Positions 7,748 through 16,020 of a DNA stretch of 64,000 nt are shown here, piece by piece. Source of the DNA: Haloimpatiens sp. FM7315 (GTDB lineage: Bacteria; Bacillota; Clostridia; Clostridiales; Clostridiaceae); NCBI GenBank assembly GCA_041861885.1, contig JBGVUE010000001.1, positions 2,034,001 through 2,098,000 on the forward strand, read 5' to 3'. The notes beneath the pieces are model-generated. The model ran no database searches, was not told the origin of the DNA, and was given only the letters and a program-made list of their open reading frames with translations. A program made the position numbers and the translations under genes. Positions within the stretch are counted from its first letter, which is position 1. Each line of letters opens with the position of its first letter.

Positions 7748-8790
7748 TAGACCACTCAGATCGCATAGCAATAGTTAATTTAATAGATGAAGCTAGAGAA
7801 AAAGGTGCTCGATTAGAAGTAGCCTGTAAAACAGTAGGGATAAGCTCTAGGACTTATGAGAGATGGTGCACAGGACAGGAAATACGGAGGGACATGAGAC
7901 CTATTATTAAGAGAAATTCTCCAAGTAACAAGCTCACTGATGCTGAATATAAAAGTGTCCTAAAGACCGTTAAACTTCCAGAATACGCTGATTTACCACC
8001 ATCACAGATAGTTCCAGCACTAGTTGACAGAGGGATATATATTGCCTCTGAATCTACTATGTATCGTATTCTAAAAAAGGAGAAAATGCAGACTCATAGA
8101 GGGTATGCGAGAGCCCCTAAAAAGAAAAAAGAACCTGAAACTCATATAGCAAATAAGCCTAATCAAGTTTGGACTTGGGATATAACGTACTTATCCACAG
8201 TTGTAGTAGGTCGATATTTTAAGCTATATATGATTGTGGATATATTCAGCCGAAAAATAGTAGGCTGGGAAGTTTGGGAAACGGAGACAGGAGAATTTGC
8301 TTCAATATTAGTTGAAAAAGCTATAATGAATGAAAAAATTAAGGGGAAACCACTTATATTACATTCAGATAATGGGGGACCTATGAAGTCATATACATTA
8401 AAGGCTAAATTAGAGGAATTAGGAGTCATGTCCTCATTTTCAAGACCAAGAGTAAGTAATGATAATCCTTATTCAGAAGCTTTATTTAGAACCTGCAAAT
8501 ATAGACCTGGTTATCCGCAAGAAGGCTTTAAAACTATCGCTGACGCTAGAGAATGGGTTCTTGACTTTGTTGATTGGTATAATAATAAACACTATCACAG
8601 TGGATTAAATTTTGTAACTCCAAATTCTAGACACAATGGACTATCAGAGAAAATAATTAAGAAAAGAATAAAAGTATATGAAGCTGCTAGAGAGCTTCAT
8701 CCTCAAAGATTTAATAGGGGCATAAGAAAATGGGAGCTACCTAAAACGGTATCTTTGAATCCAAGAAAAGATATGGATAAAGCCTTGTAA
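7711..8790 (+). CDS. IS3-family transposase OrfB (DDE integrase core)
   Basis: Read as the -1 frame extension of orfA; the first in-frame ATG is at 7894 but homology starts at the frameshift. It contains an HTH_21-like region (PSQIVPALVDRGIYIASEST), then the rve catalytic core: WTWDITYLS (first D), LHSDNGGPM (second D) and NPYSEALFRT (E, 35 residues after the second D). The C-terminus WYNNKHYHSGLNFVTP is typical of IS3 OrfB. All three catalytic residues are present, so the element may be active. Confidence 0.9.
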   Translation, partial: VTSDLSGQRGRLIDHSDRIAIVNLIDEAREKGARLEVACKTVGISSRTYERWCTGQEIRRDMRPIIKRNSPSNKLTDAEYKSVLKTVKLPEYADLPPSQIVPALVDRGIYIASESTMYRILKKEKMQTHRGYARAPKKKKEPETHIANKPNQVWTWDITYLSTVVVGRYFKLYMIVDIFSRKIVGWEVWETETGEFASILVEKAIMNEKIKGKPLILHSDNGGPMKSYTLKAKLEELGVMSSFSRPRVSNDNPYSEALFRTCKYRPGYPQEGFKTIADAREWVLDFVDWYNNKHYHSGLNFVTPNSRHNGLSEKIIKKRIKVYEAARELHPQRFNRGIRKWELPKTVSLNPRKDMDKAL

Positions 8791-8801
8791 TCTATGATAA
8801 T

Positions 8802-8853
8802 AAACACATATGTACAGAATAATTTCCAGTTAATATATGGTATATATGTGTTT
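8802..8853. terminator. 14-bp dyad behind the transposase, probable terminator
   Basis: The arm at 8802-8815 (aaacacatatgtac) is complementary to 8840-8853 with one mismatch, around a 24-nt loop, starting 12 bp after the orfB stop. There is no long T run, so it could also belong to the right end of the IS. Confidence 0.35.
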
Positions 8854-8881
8854 GAAATCAGAAAATACACACTGTGAAAAT

Positions 8882-9127
8882 TTACAAACTAATACTAGAG
8901 AATTTCGAACAGAAAATTTCATGCGACAACATGCTTGACAAACACCGGTAATGCTTACATTGAACTATAAATAAATTATTGGGGTCATTAGCATATCTTA
9001 AATCAATACCCTTATCTCTTCCCGACTTAAAACTCTCAATTGTTACTCCCATTTCACTTTGCAATAAATCTCTTGTCAGTATCTCAAAGTCATAACTTGA
9101 TAATTCATTAAAATCATAATTTGCCAT
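8882..9127 (-). pseudogene. Truncated Mrr/Cap4-like restriction endonuclease N-terminus
   Basis: The 81-residue ORF starts MANYDFNELSSYDFEILTRD and has GRDKGIDLRY followed by FIVQCKHY: the D-x(n)-QxK signature of Mrr-like PD-(D/E)XK nuclease domains found at the N-terminus of larger defence proteins. After HYR the sequence diverges and stops, close to the IS element. The downstream part of the original gene (probably an NTPase or further nuclease domain) is absent. It is a remnant of a defence gene. Confidence 0.7.
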
Positions 9128-9334
9128 TTATTCACTCCAACATATAAATTTAATTTTCCATTGCAATTATTATATCAAATACCATAATAAGTTAAATATA
9201 TTAACATTGAAATAAGTAATAATCATTTTTATGTCTTATCTATTAAATCCATATCTTTCTCATTCCTATTAATAGTTCATCATCTCTGTCTTTTGTGGTA
9301 TTAACGCTTTAGTATTCTTTTCTACTTATACACT

Positions 9335-9484
9335 ACACCGTATAGAAACTTAAAAATTCTGTCCCATCTACTTTCCCTCCAAAAACTATCCCCAGCTCCT
9401 CCCTATTTTTTCCGCATATAAAATCCTCCAAATCCGAACAAGATAAAAAGCCCCATATTAAGCCATTTCTTACCTAATACGGGG
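9335..9484 (-). repeat. Structured intergenic repeat, copy A (shortest)
   Basis: The 468-bp gene-free stretch 9128-9595 holds a purine-rich (minus strand) segment that starts with the hairpin at 9444-9484 and ends near the agaa/ttct stem at 9352-9360. It shares layout and short blocks with copies at 15431-15805 and 17361-17776: a hairpin plus T run, a GGAGGATTTTATATGCGG-like block, and a terminal GGGACAGAATTTTT block. This is the weakest of the three copies. The remaining bases show no gene that I can support. Confidence 0.45.
9444..9484 (-). terminator. Terminator downstream of the HNH gene
   Basis: The minus strand has ccccgtatta, a 14-nt loop, taatatgggg (10 pairs, one G-U), then CTTTTTATC. 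It lies about 110 bp after the stop of the HNH gene and ends the 15.1-9.6 kb defence cassette. Confidence 0.7.
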
Positions 9485-9595
9485 TGTATGCCCTATCTAT
9501 TTTTCCCGAACTTTTTTATGATGTTGGGGCTGTTTTTTTAATAATACATAGATTATAGATAAGGTTAAAGTATTAAAAAATAATACACATCCTTT

Positions 9596-10453
9596 TTAGT
9601 TTTCTATATACATTAAATTTAAATTTACTAACAAATCATAAAAATGTTGAGTATTACCTATGTATTTCAAAATTTCTATTAGTATATGACCTCGTTTTTC
9701 TAATTGCCATATGCCATTATACATTTTATACAAGTAATTTTCAGAAACTATTTGTATATTATATTCATCTGTTTCAATAAAACTTCTTATTGAATTATCA
9801 AAATAAGTTTCATCAATAAACTTATTTTGTACAAGTAACCTTAATTGTACTGAAAAATCAATATCATTAAGCCTTGTTTCATTACAAATACATGGCATAT
9901 TAAGATTTTCATTCTCATAATAATATTCAATTACTTTAAATAAAATTTCACGTGTAATCGGTTTTTGATTACTAATCTTTTTAAATAACTTGGATAACAT
10001 TTTTTCATCTAAATCATAATCTGAATTTTTATTAATATATTCAATAAATTTACTATAATTAATATTATTCAAAGTTATAATTGAAGTATTTAATATTTTT
10101 TCACTAAGCAACTCTTCTATCTTCTTTTCATGTGATTTTTTTAAACTATTAAGAACTTCTACTGTATATATAGCTTCATTCTGGTCAATATATCCATGAT
10201 GGTTCTTACATAATAGAATAAGATTAGAAATATCATTAGCTTCATCCTCTGATAATTTAGGATTATATCTCGCACTTCCTTTATTGTATCCTTGAATATG
10301 ACAAATATTACTTATATGGCTCTTTCCATATTCATCATCAGTAAATAATCTATTTGTACAACCTGGAAAGGCACACACATTACCACATTTTGCATATAAT
10401 TCCTTTATGATACTTGGCTTAATTTCTTTTCTACCCAAATTATTCGCCTCCAT
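9596..10453 (-). CDS. HNH endonuclease-domain protein of the ABC-ATPase locus
   Basis: A 285-residue protein. The first 110 residues form an HNH/zinc-finger nuclease domain: CAFPGCTN, SNICHI and LILLCKNHHGYID supply the paired cysteines and the H...H catalytic pattern. The C-terminal 170 residues are helical with no known family. The start could be the ATG at 10453 or a TTG a few codons later behind GGAGGCG. It follows the SMC-like ATPase gene by 50 bp on the same strand, so it probably acts as a nuclease partner of that ATPase (inference from context). Confidence 0.75.
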   Translation of the reverse strand: MEANNLGRKEIKPSIIKELYAKCGNVCAFPGCTNRLFTDDEYGKSHISNICHIQGYNKGSARYNPKLSEDEANDISNLILLCKNHHGYIDQNEAIYTVEVLNSLKKSHEKKIEELLSEKILNTSIITLNNINYSKFIEYINKNSDYDLDEKMLSKLFKKISNQKPITREILFKVIEYYYENENLNMPCICNETRLNDIDFSVQLRLLVQNKFIDETYFDNSIRSFIETDEYNIQIVSENYLYKMYNGIWQLEKRGHILIEILKYIGNTQHFYDLLVNLNLMYIEN

Positions 10454-10503
10454 TCGAATTAAGTCACTAACATTCTAATACAATAACTAATCAAATCCAT
10501 TTT

Positions 10504-11790
10504 TTATACTGATCTTTCATAACTTCCTTGTCCTTGGAAGTTATAATTGCATATTGGAATATTAAAACTCTTAATTTTGTGCATTATTAATTTTTCTAAA
10601 TCTTTATCACAAGTAGAAATAATTAATTGGTCAATAAATCTCTCTTCTTCATTGTTTCCTAATTGAAATCTAATTAAATCAATAAATGATATTATATTTA
10701 GATCGTCCATTGTTTGTATTGGCTCATCCATTAGATAGCATTTTAAGTTTCCATTGTTTAATAGAGCTTTAGATAGAAATATAGATATTGAAAGTGTTGA
10801 AAGTTGACCTGCACTTAAAATATTACCAAATGGAACTGGTTTATCATTCGAATCCATAATTTGCAACTCAGATAATTTTTGTCCATTTCCTCTTTTTAAT
10901 TTTATTTCTTTGATAGTTGTATTTCTCGTAATTTTACGATATATCTTATCCAATGGTTCTGCTATTCTCTCTATCTCTTTCTTTTCATTATCTTTAATTG
11001 TCTTATTAATTTTTGTTGTAATACTTTTTAATTTAGTTATTTGCTTTTTAATGCTTTCAATTTTTTCTTGTTTATCTTTTTCACTTTTTTCAAAATGAAC
11101 AATTTGCTGATATATCTTATTTTTATTAATTAAAGAATTAATAAACTTGCATATATTAAGTTTAACTTCTATATTTTTCAGTTCTTCTGCTTCAATATTT
11201 ATTTCTAATATATTTTCTAAGTTTATATTTTGATTTTGAAATTCTTGAATAATTTGTTTCAATAACTTTATTCGTTCACTAACATTAAATGTGGAATATA
11301 CTTTTAATCTTTCTTTAAATTTCTCTATAGAGGGTAACTCAAGCATTTCTAAACTACTTATTGTTTGCTCCTCATACCAACTATCAATTTTCAAATCTTT
11401 GATTTCCTTCTCATAAAATATCTTTTGAATTAAAATTGTATCATTAATATCATTTATATTTATTCCCAACCGATTACATATATAGTGTATATCATTTAAT
11501 TCTTTATTTAGCCCCAAAGTATCATCATAATATTTAAGTAACTCCTGAAATTTTGATGTTAATAAATCTCTAATTTTCTTAAATGTATTATCATTTTCTG
11601 TTTCAATATTTTTAATTTGTTTCGAAATTTCTTGTCTTTCTATATCCTTTTCACCTAAAAAAGTTTTAGCAATAGCACCCAATTCACTATTTTTAAATTG
11701 TTCGCTACCACATATAGGACATTTATCGTTTTCCTTCCTATATTCTTTTAATGCTTCACCATTATCTACTATATACCTCATAACGAGCAT
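10504..11790 (-). CDS. SMC/Rad50-like ATPase, C-terminal half (split by frameshift)
   Basis: This ORF holds the second half of a coiled-coil ABC ATPase: the zinc hook CPICGS near its start, a long coiled coil (about 40-290), a signature-like LSAGQLSTLSIS region, and Walker B with D-loop YLMDEPIQTMDDLN followed by the H-loop region. It has no ribosome binding site of its own. Adding one base to the T6 run at 11838-11843 joins it in frame to 11778-13022 and gives a single protein of about 839 residues. Either the gene is inactivated or the run is miscalled. Confidence 0.82.
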   Translation of the reverse strand: MLVMRYIVDNGEALKEYRKENDKCPICGSEQFKNSELGAIAKTFLGEKDIERQEISKQIKNIETENDNTFKKIRDLLTSKFQELLKYYDDTLGLNKELNDIHYICNRLGININDINDTILIQKIFYEKEIKDLKIDSWYEEQTISSLEMLELPSIEKFKERLKVYSTFNVSERIKLLKQIIQEFQNQNINLENILEINIEAEELKNIEVKLNICKFINSLINKNKIYQQIVHFEKSEKDKQEKIESIKKQITKLKSITTKINKTIKDNEKKEIERIAEPLDKIYRKITRNTTIKEIKLKRGNGQKLSELQIMDSNDKPVPFGNILSAGQLSTLSISIFLSKALLNNGNLKCYLMDEPIQTMDDLNIISFIDLIRFQLGNNEEERFIDQLIISTCDKDLEKLIMHKIKSFNIPICNYNFQGQGSYERSV

Positions 11791-13022
11791 AACAGGGCTA
11801 TCTGTATTATATAATGAGTTTTTATCATTATATAAACTTTTTTCTCTAAATTACTTTGTATATTTTTTTTATATTCTAATAGAATATCTATACTATTTTT
11901 ATTTATATATTCCCTAATCTTATCATCCTTAATTATTTCATTTAAAATTGATTCTATGTTATCTATTGACAATGATTCTTTTATTTTATTATAGAGAATT
12001 TCAGCTTTACGTTTTTCAGCTTTAATTTCATCAATATTTATCCCTTTTAATTGTTCAATTATGTCTCTTTTTAAATTATACTCATTGCCTAATTGCTCCA
12101 ATAATATTAAATTATATTCAAATTTTAGTTTTGAGTTTAATTTTTCTATATTATTTTTAACTTTTAGATAATATATACTCTGCAAAAATGCTATCTGGCT
12201 ATTTAAAGTTTTCTTAGAATCAACATTTGTATTATCAATAAATTCATAAGGTGTAAGAACTTCTTCATCAAATATTTTATTTGTTGGATACTCTTCTCTT
12301 ATATTGGAGTTAATTTCCTCCATTTCCTTACTTAACTTTTCATATTTATCTTTTTCAGCAACAATCTTTGCTATTTCTTTTTCCAAATTTTCTTTTTCTT
12401 CTGACAAAGCATTCTTGATGGTAGCTAATCTATTTTTAATAATATTAGCTTCTTTAAATTCTGTATACAAACAAGAAAATATTTCATATATTTCTTCTCT
12501 TCCTTTTGAACAAAGTTCTATATTTTTATCGTACGAACATATGAAATTATCATAAAAATTTTCTGCTATCTCAGTTAGTGATGACATTAATTCTTTTTTA
12601 ACATTTTCATCCTCACTTTCAATATTGGGAATAGAATTAAGATTTAATCCATCAACTTCTCTATCAATTACACAATATGTTCTTTCCAAATTCACTTCTT
12701 TTTCTTTATAAAATATACTAAGCCTCACTATAATTTCATTATCTATACTATTTGTATTTTTAATTAACCCTTTATCTGAATCTTGAATTTTTTGTTCTTT
12801 TGTATTCGGACATCTCTCATTATAATCATCATAAACTCTTCTTACATTACCAGTTAAACACCATTCTATAGCATCTAATAAAGAGGTCTTTCCATACCCA
12901 TTCGCACCAGATAATAAAATTAGATTATTGGGTTTATTATTACTTGTAAAATCAAACTCTTTCTCTCCTTCATATCCCCTAAAGTTTTTAATATAAACCT
13001 TCTTAATGTATAAATTCTTCAT
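11778..13022 (-). CDS. SMC/Rad50-like ATPase, N-terminal half (split by frameshift)
   Basis: It starts MKNLYIKKVYIKNFRGYEG, the usual start of RecF/SMC-type ATPases, and has the Walker A motif SGANGYGKTSLLDAIEW at about residues 38-55. A Q-loop region and a coiled coil (about 195-400) follow. The frame collapses after LEKK at the T6 run 11838-11843 and stops 22 codons later. Its start lies 8 bp after the stop of the 83-residue gene. In ABC three-component systems an ATPase of this kind senses or loops DNA and licenses the partner nuclease; that role here is inferred from gene order. Confidence 0.85.
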   Translation of the reverse strand: MKNLYIKKVYIKNFRGYEGEKEFDFTSNNKPNNLILLSGANGYGKTSLLDAIEWCLTGNVRRVYDDYNERCPNTKEQKIQDSDKGLIKNTNSIDNEIIVRLSIFYKEKEVNLERTYCVIDREVDGLNLNSIPNIESEDENVKKELMSSLTEIAENFYDNFICSYDKNIELCSKGREEIYEIFSCLYTEFKEANIIKNRLATIKNALSEEKENLEKEIAKIVAEKDKYEKLSKEMEEINSNIREEYPTNKIFDEEVLTPYEFIDNTNVDSKKTLNSQIAFLQSIYYLKVKNNIEKLNSKLKFEYNLILLEQLGNEYNLKRDIIEQLKGINIDEIKAEKRKAEILYNKIKESLSIDNIESILNEIIKDDKIREYINKNSIDILLEYKKNIQSNLEKKVYIMIKTHYIIQIALLCSL

Positions 13023-13030
13023 AAAAGCAC

Positions 13031-13282
13031 CTACTCACTTAACAATTCTTTTTTTATTAATTCTAAATCAATATCTTCTTTCATAAGTTCTTGGTAAATA
13101 TCATCTTTTTGCAAAACTTTTATAAGCTCTCTTTTTAAACTATTTGAATTTACTTGGCTTGTTGTCAAATTAATCTTATTAAATGGCAACAAGTCAATAC
13201 AGTTCTCATTATCCAAATCCAAAAATTTTTCTACAAATGTGTGAGTCTCTTTCAAATTTGAATATATATCTATTAAATTCAT
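13031..13282 (-). CDS. Small helical protein, candidate ABC-3C middle component
   Basis: An 83-residue acidic helical protein (MNLIDIYSNLKETHTFVEKFLD...). I do not recognise the family. It lies 8 bp upstream of the ATPase gene and downstream of a nuclease-like gene, the position held by the small middle component in ABC three-component systems. The ribosome binding site is weak. Confidence 0.55.
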   Translation of the reverse strand: MNLIDIYSNLKETHTFVEKFLDLDNENCIDLLPFNKINLTTSQVNSNSLKRELIKVLQKDDIYQELMKEDIDLELIKKELLSE

Positions 13283-13347
13283 CTCTATTAACTTTTGAAG
13301 ATTTATATGGAATTAGGAGATTTATGTTATATCTCAAAATGTCGCTA

Positions 13348-13548
13348 TCACTCCAATTTTGAAACCAAAGAATTTTTTTGATACTTATTTATTGATTCTT
13401 TATTAATTAATCCTTCAAATAGTATGTATGCTTCTTTATTCTCTTTTATAAACACCTCGCTAAACACTTCTGTATCTTTTCCTATTATTAGTTTAGATTT
13501 ATTGAAACCATAATTAATCAAAAGTTGTTCTATTTTTATCTTGTCCAT
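13348..13548 (-). CDS. Small protein (66 aa), second candidate middle component
   Basis: I choose the ATG at 13546-13548 (MDKIKIEQLLINYGFNKSKL) because GAGGTG lies upstream; the longer frame from 13596 has no ribosome binding site. The start lies inside the last codons of the upstream gene (stop 13514), so the two are translationally coupled. The residues suggest a helix, a short strand pair and a helix. The function is unknown. Confidence 0.55.
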   Translation of the reverse strand: MDKIKIEQLLINYGFNKSKLIIGKDTEVFSEVFIKENKEAYILFEGLINKESINKYQKNSLVSKLE

Positions 13549-14755
13549 TTTTATTACACCTCTCACAAAATATGCAATTAACCTTACTATTATCAAAAGG
13601 ATTATTTTGATTAAGACATTCCATGCACTCTATATAATAATGATTATTATATGGCTCTTTTATATCTACATCCATTTGCTCTGGCTTACATATGTCTAAA
13701 TCATATACAGTATCTCCAATATCCAAATTATCAAAATACCATACTTTAGGCTTTATATTTGATTCTATTATCCTATCAAAAACAACTCCATGCTCATATT
13801 CAGGATTATCATACGTTTTTGGTAATAATACGCATGTTCTTTTTTCATATGGATGTTCAAATAATATTATTTCAGTTTCAAAATTCAACATAATACTAAT
13901 ATTATTTATATCATAAACTTTATTTTTAACATTATCATCAATAAACTTTAGTATTCTTTTAATATATGATTTTAAATAAGGTTGTTTCGTAGATAAATAC
14001 CCATATTCTTCAATTAAGCTGAATTTGTAGTATTCATCTTCACTCACAATATCTTCCATAGATATTGTATTCACTAACTTATATCTATTGGATTTATCCT
14101 TTAATATTAAACTAAATTTTTCAAATAGTTTATCAGCATACTTATAATAACTATCATTTAACAATATCTCTATTTCATTATCATCTTTTCCTTCACGTTT
14201 TAACTTTAATATGAACTCTTCTATTACCTGCTCTATTGCTTTCATAATATTAGAATTAATTAAATTATAAGCAATATTATTTTCACTATCACTAATTTCC
14301 TTTATATGGGTTATTACATCACTTATATTTATTTTCCTAATATCTTTTTTCTTCTTCTTACTTTGCCACTCATTTATTATAAAATTTATTGCAACTGAAT
14401 ATAGAATATCTTTTTTCTCCTTTTCAGAGAACATTGACAACTCATCCTTAAACATCTCGTCTAATTTTTCTTTTATAAGATTAATTAATTTTAACCTATT
14501 TTCAGTCCAAGAAATAATTAAGTTCTTCTTTAAAAAAGATTCTAAAATGTTGTCAGAATGATATTTATTTATAACTTCTATAACTCTTTTTAAGTGATTA
14601 TCCTTATTCTCACCTTTTACTGTATCATCATCTAATTCAGTCATGGCCGCTTTATTTATAAGCTCTATAAAATCATTAATTGCCTTTTTACCAGCTATCT
14701 CAATATCATTTTTACAAAACTCAATTTTTTTGACAGTATTAAAAAAAGACCACAT
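13514..14755 (-). CDS. Nuclease-type effector of the ABC locus, C-terminal part (413 aa)
   Basis: A long helical region with a C-terminal zinc-ribbon-like segment (CMECLN...CIFCERC) and no recognised family. It is very likely not a separate protein. The minus-strand frame upstream continues through DKKYVRLAQVKYSS and joins this ORF if one base is added to the A7 run at 14741-14747 and one to the A5 run at 14894-14898. That gives one protein of about 532 residues from 15110 to 13514. The ATG at 14755 lacks a ribosome binding site, which agrees. Confidence 0.6.
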   Translation of the reverse strand: MWSFFNTVKKIEFCKNDIEIAGKKAINDFIELINKAAMTELDDDTVKGENKDNHLKRVIEVINKYHSDNILESFLKKNLIISWTENRLKLINLIKEKLDEMFKDELSMFSEKEKKDILYSVAINFIINEWQSKKKKKDIRKINISDVITHIKEISDSENNIAYNLINSNIMKAIEQVIEEFILKLKREGKDDNEIEILLNDSYYKYADKLFEKFSLILKDKSNRYKLVNTISMEDIVSEDEYYKFSLIEEYGYLSTKQPYLKSYIKRILKFIDDNVKNKVYDINNISIMLNFETEIILFEHPYEKRTCVLLPKTYDNPEYEHGVVFDRIIESNIKPKVWYFDNLDIGDTVYDLDICKPEQMDVDIKEPYNNHYYIECMECLNQNNPFDNSKVNCIFCERCNKNGQDKNRTTFD

Positions 14756-14891
14756 TTTATATCAACTTTTTCTGTTGAGTGATTTGATAAATATAAGTAA
14801 TCATAGTATAAATCAATAATTACATTCCAATAGTTAAACTCTTTAGCGGTTGACGAGTATTTTACTTGTGCTAATCTAACATATTTTTTGT

Positions 14892-15110
14892 CTAAAAAGT
14901 AAAATTCTTTATATAATCTTCAATTACTTCAATCTGATATGTTACCTGAATACCTTTATGTATTTCATTAAATAAATCATCTTCTGTACCATGACATAAC
15001 ATATCATATAACGCTAAATCAAATTGATATAAATATCCCCAAATTGAGTAATCAGCTTTTCTATTCATCTCCAAATAATCCAAACTTTTAATACATTCAT
15101 CAATTTTCAT
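14892..15110 (-). CDS. Nuclease-type effector, N-terminal part (72 aa, frameshifted)
   Basis: It starts MKIDECIKSLDYLEMNRKAD and contains SIWGYLYQFDLALYDML and QIEVIEDYIKNFTF, the start of Cap4/DUF4297-type dsDNA nuclease domains. With one base restored in the A5 run at 14894-14898 the frame continues LDKKYVRLAQVKYSS, placing the E-D...QxK nuclease residues in one domain. It has AGGAG 7 bp before the ATG and a good promoter at 15147-15175, so it is the first gene of the cassette. Confidence 0.6.
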   Translation of the reverse strand: MKIDECIKSLDYLEMNRKADYSIWGYLYQFDLALYDMLCHGTEDDLFNEIHKGIQVTYQIEVIEDYIKNFTF

Positions 15111-15146
15111 TTATTTTCTCCTCATAAAACAAATACTATAGTCAAT

Positions 15147-15175
15147 ATTATACCACTTTTTACGCTTATGTGTAA
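15147..15175 (-). promoter_or_regulatory. Promoter of the ABC/HNH defence cassette
   Basis: The minus strand reads TTACAC, a 17-bp spacer, TATAAT, about 37 bp before the ATG at 15110. The -10 box is perfect. Confidence 0.65.
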
Positions 15176-15430
15176 TATTTTACTTGTTGTCCATAATGAG
15201 GGTTAACTTACTCCCACTTCTCATCTTACAATATCTTCACCTTCTCCGTTATTCATTACGTTTTCTCTGCCCAGTGAACTCTTCTCTCCTGAAACTCTCT
15301 AACAGGCTCATATTTCCCCTGTAAATATATCCATATATCTTTTTAACAACATATACAATAAACAAGAATACTATCTCTTCATTAATTAGCATTAAGCACA
15401 GTTACTCTTACCTTTTATCTATAGTTCATC

Positions 15431-15805
15431 TCCTTATTCCTTAAAGGAATTTGAAAAATTCCGTCCTAACTATGTAGATTAAAAATAATATTTTAAACAC
15501 CACCCCCTTCCAACACCCATCCACCCCGCATTCCTCCGTCCCCTAATTTCCCCCAATATAAATAATGTCTTGAATGAAACCACCCAAAACCCTCCCATTC
15601 CTCCCTCGAAATCCCCGAAAAAATATAAATATAGTTTTGAATAGAAGCCTATTTTCTCCCTCTTTTTCTCTGCCGATAACTCCTGCATAAATCCTCCCGT
15701 AGCTCCCGCAAGGTCACTTAATCCCTGCATTCTTCTCTCCCTAAGCCCTAATTTCGGGCAATAAAAAAGCCCACATTAGAGAGCTGAGTTTGGCTCTAAT
15801 GTGGG
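15431..15805 (-). repeat. Structured intergenic repeat, copy B
   Basis: Much of the gene-free stretch 15111-16020 is this element. On the plus strand it begins CCTTATTCCTTAA, then a stem (ggaattt/aaattcc at 15446-15462), then a pyrimidine-rich GC-rich body containing cccgcattcctccgtc at 15525-15540, and ends in the hairpin at 15762-15805. The same 16-mer, leading motif and layout recur in copy C (17361-17776), where the first stem has different bases but still pairs. An 83-codon ORF inside it looks like translated repeat, not a gene. Confidence 0.65.
15762..15805 (-). terminator. Terminator downstream of the orphan nuclease gene
   Basis: A perfect 12-bp stem (15770-15781 with 15794-15805), a 12-nt loop, then CTTTTTTATT on the minus strand. 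It lies about 215 bp after the stop at 16021. Confidence 0.8.
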
Positions 15806-16020
15806 GGGTGACGTTCAAAACTTTGTTTGTAGTTTCAAAACATTATTTATATATTCAAATTATTATTTGTTGGTTACACAAGTTTAACTATTAAGAACTT
15901 AGCCTTCATGCCTGATGAAGTAAACTTTTCTTCATAATTACACATAAAATAACGCAGAATACCTTTCGTTTATAATCTTAAATAAAGTTTCCAATAAAAT
16001 CCCATCTTAATTTTTACAAA

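Larger units (their letters stand above)
7229..8790 (+). mobile_element. IS3-family insertion sequence (orfA/orfB)
   Basis: Two overlapping-frame ORFs with an intact -1 slippery site make a complete IS3-type transposase. The coordinates give the coding part only. I could not find convincing terminal inverted repeats or a target duplication in the flanks (7086-7228 and 8791-8881). The element sits between an M29 aminopeptidase fragment and a truncated nuclease gene, so it or its relatives probably contributed to the loss of both. Confidence 0.85.

Noticed and set aside
7086..8881. Terminal inverted repeats of the IS3 element
   Set aside because: Candidate tgtt-ended ends near 7155 and 8805 match only at a few bases; not better than chance.
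9596..13022. Septu (PtuA/PtuB) for the ATPase-HNH pair
   Set aside because: The ATPase is about 839 residues with a zinc hook and is preceded by small proteins and a second nuclease; this fits an ABC three-component layout better. Septu remains a distant alternative.
15479..15730. 83-codon ORF in the spacer at 15.5 kb
   Set aside because: It lies fully inside repeat copy B, has low-complexity Gly/Trp/Phe-rich translation and no homologous frame in copy C.
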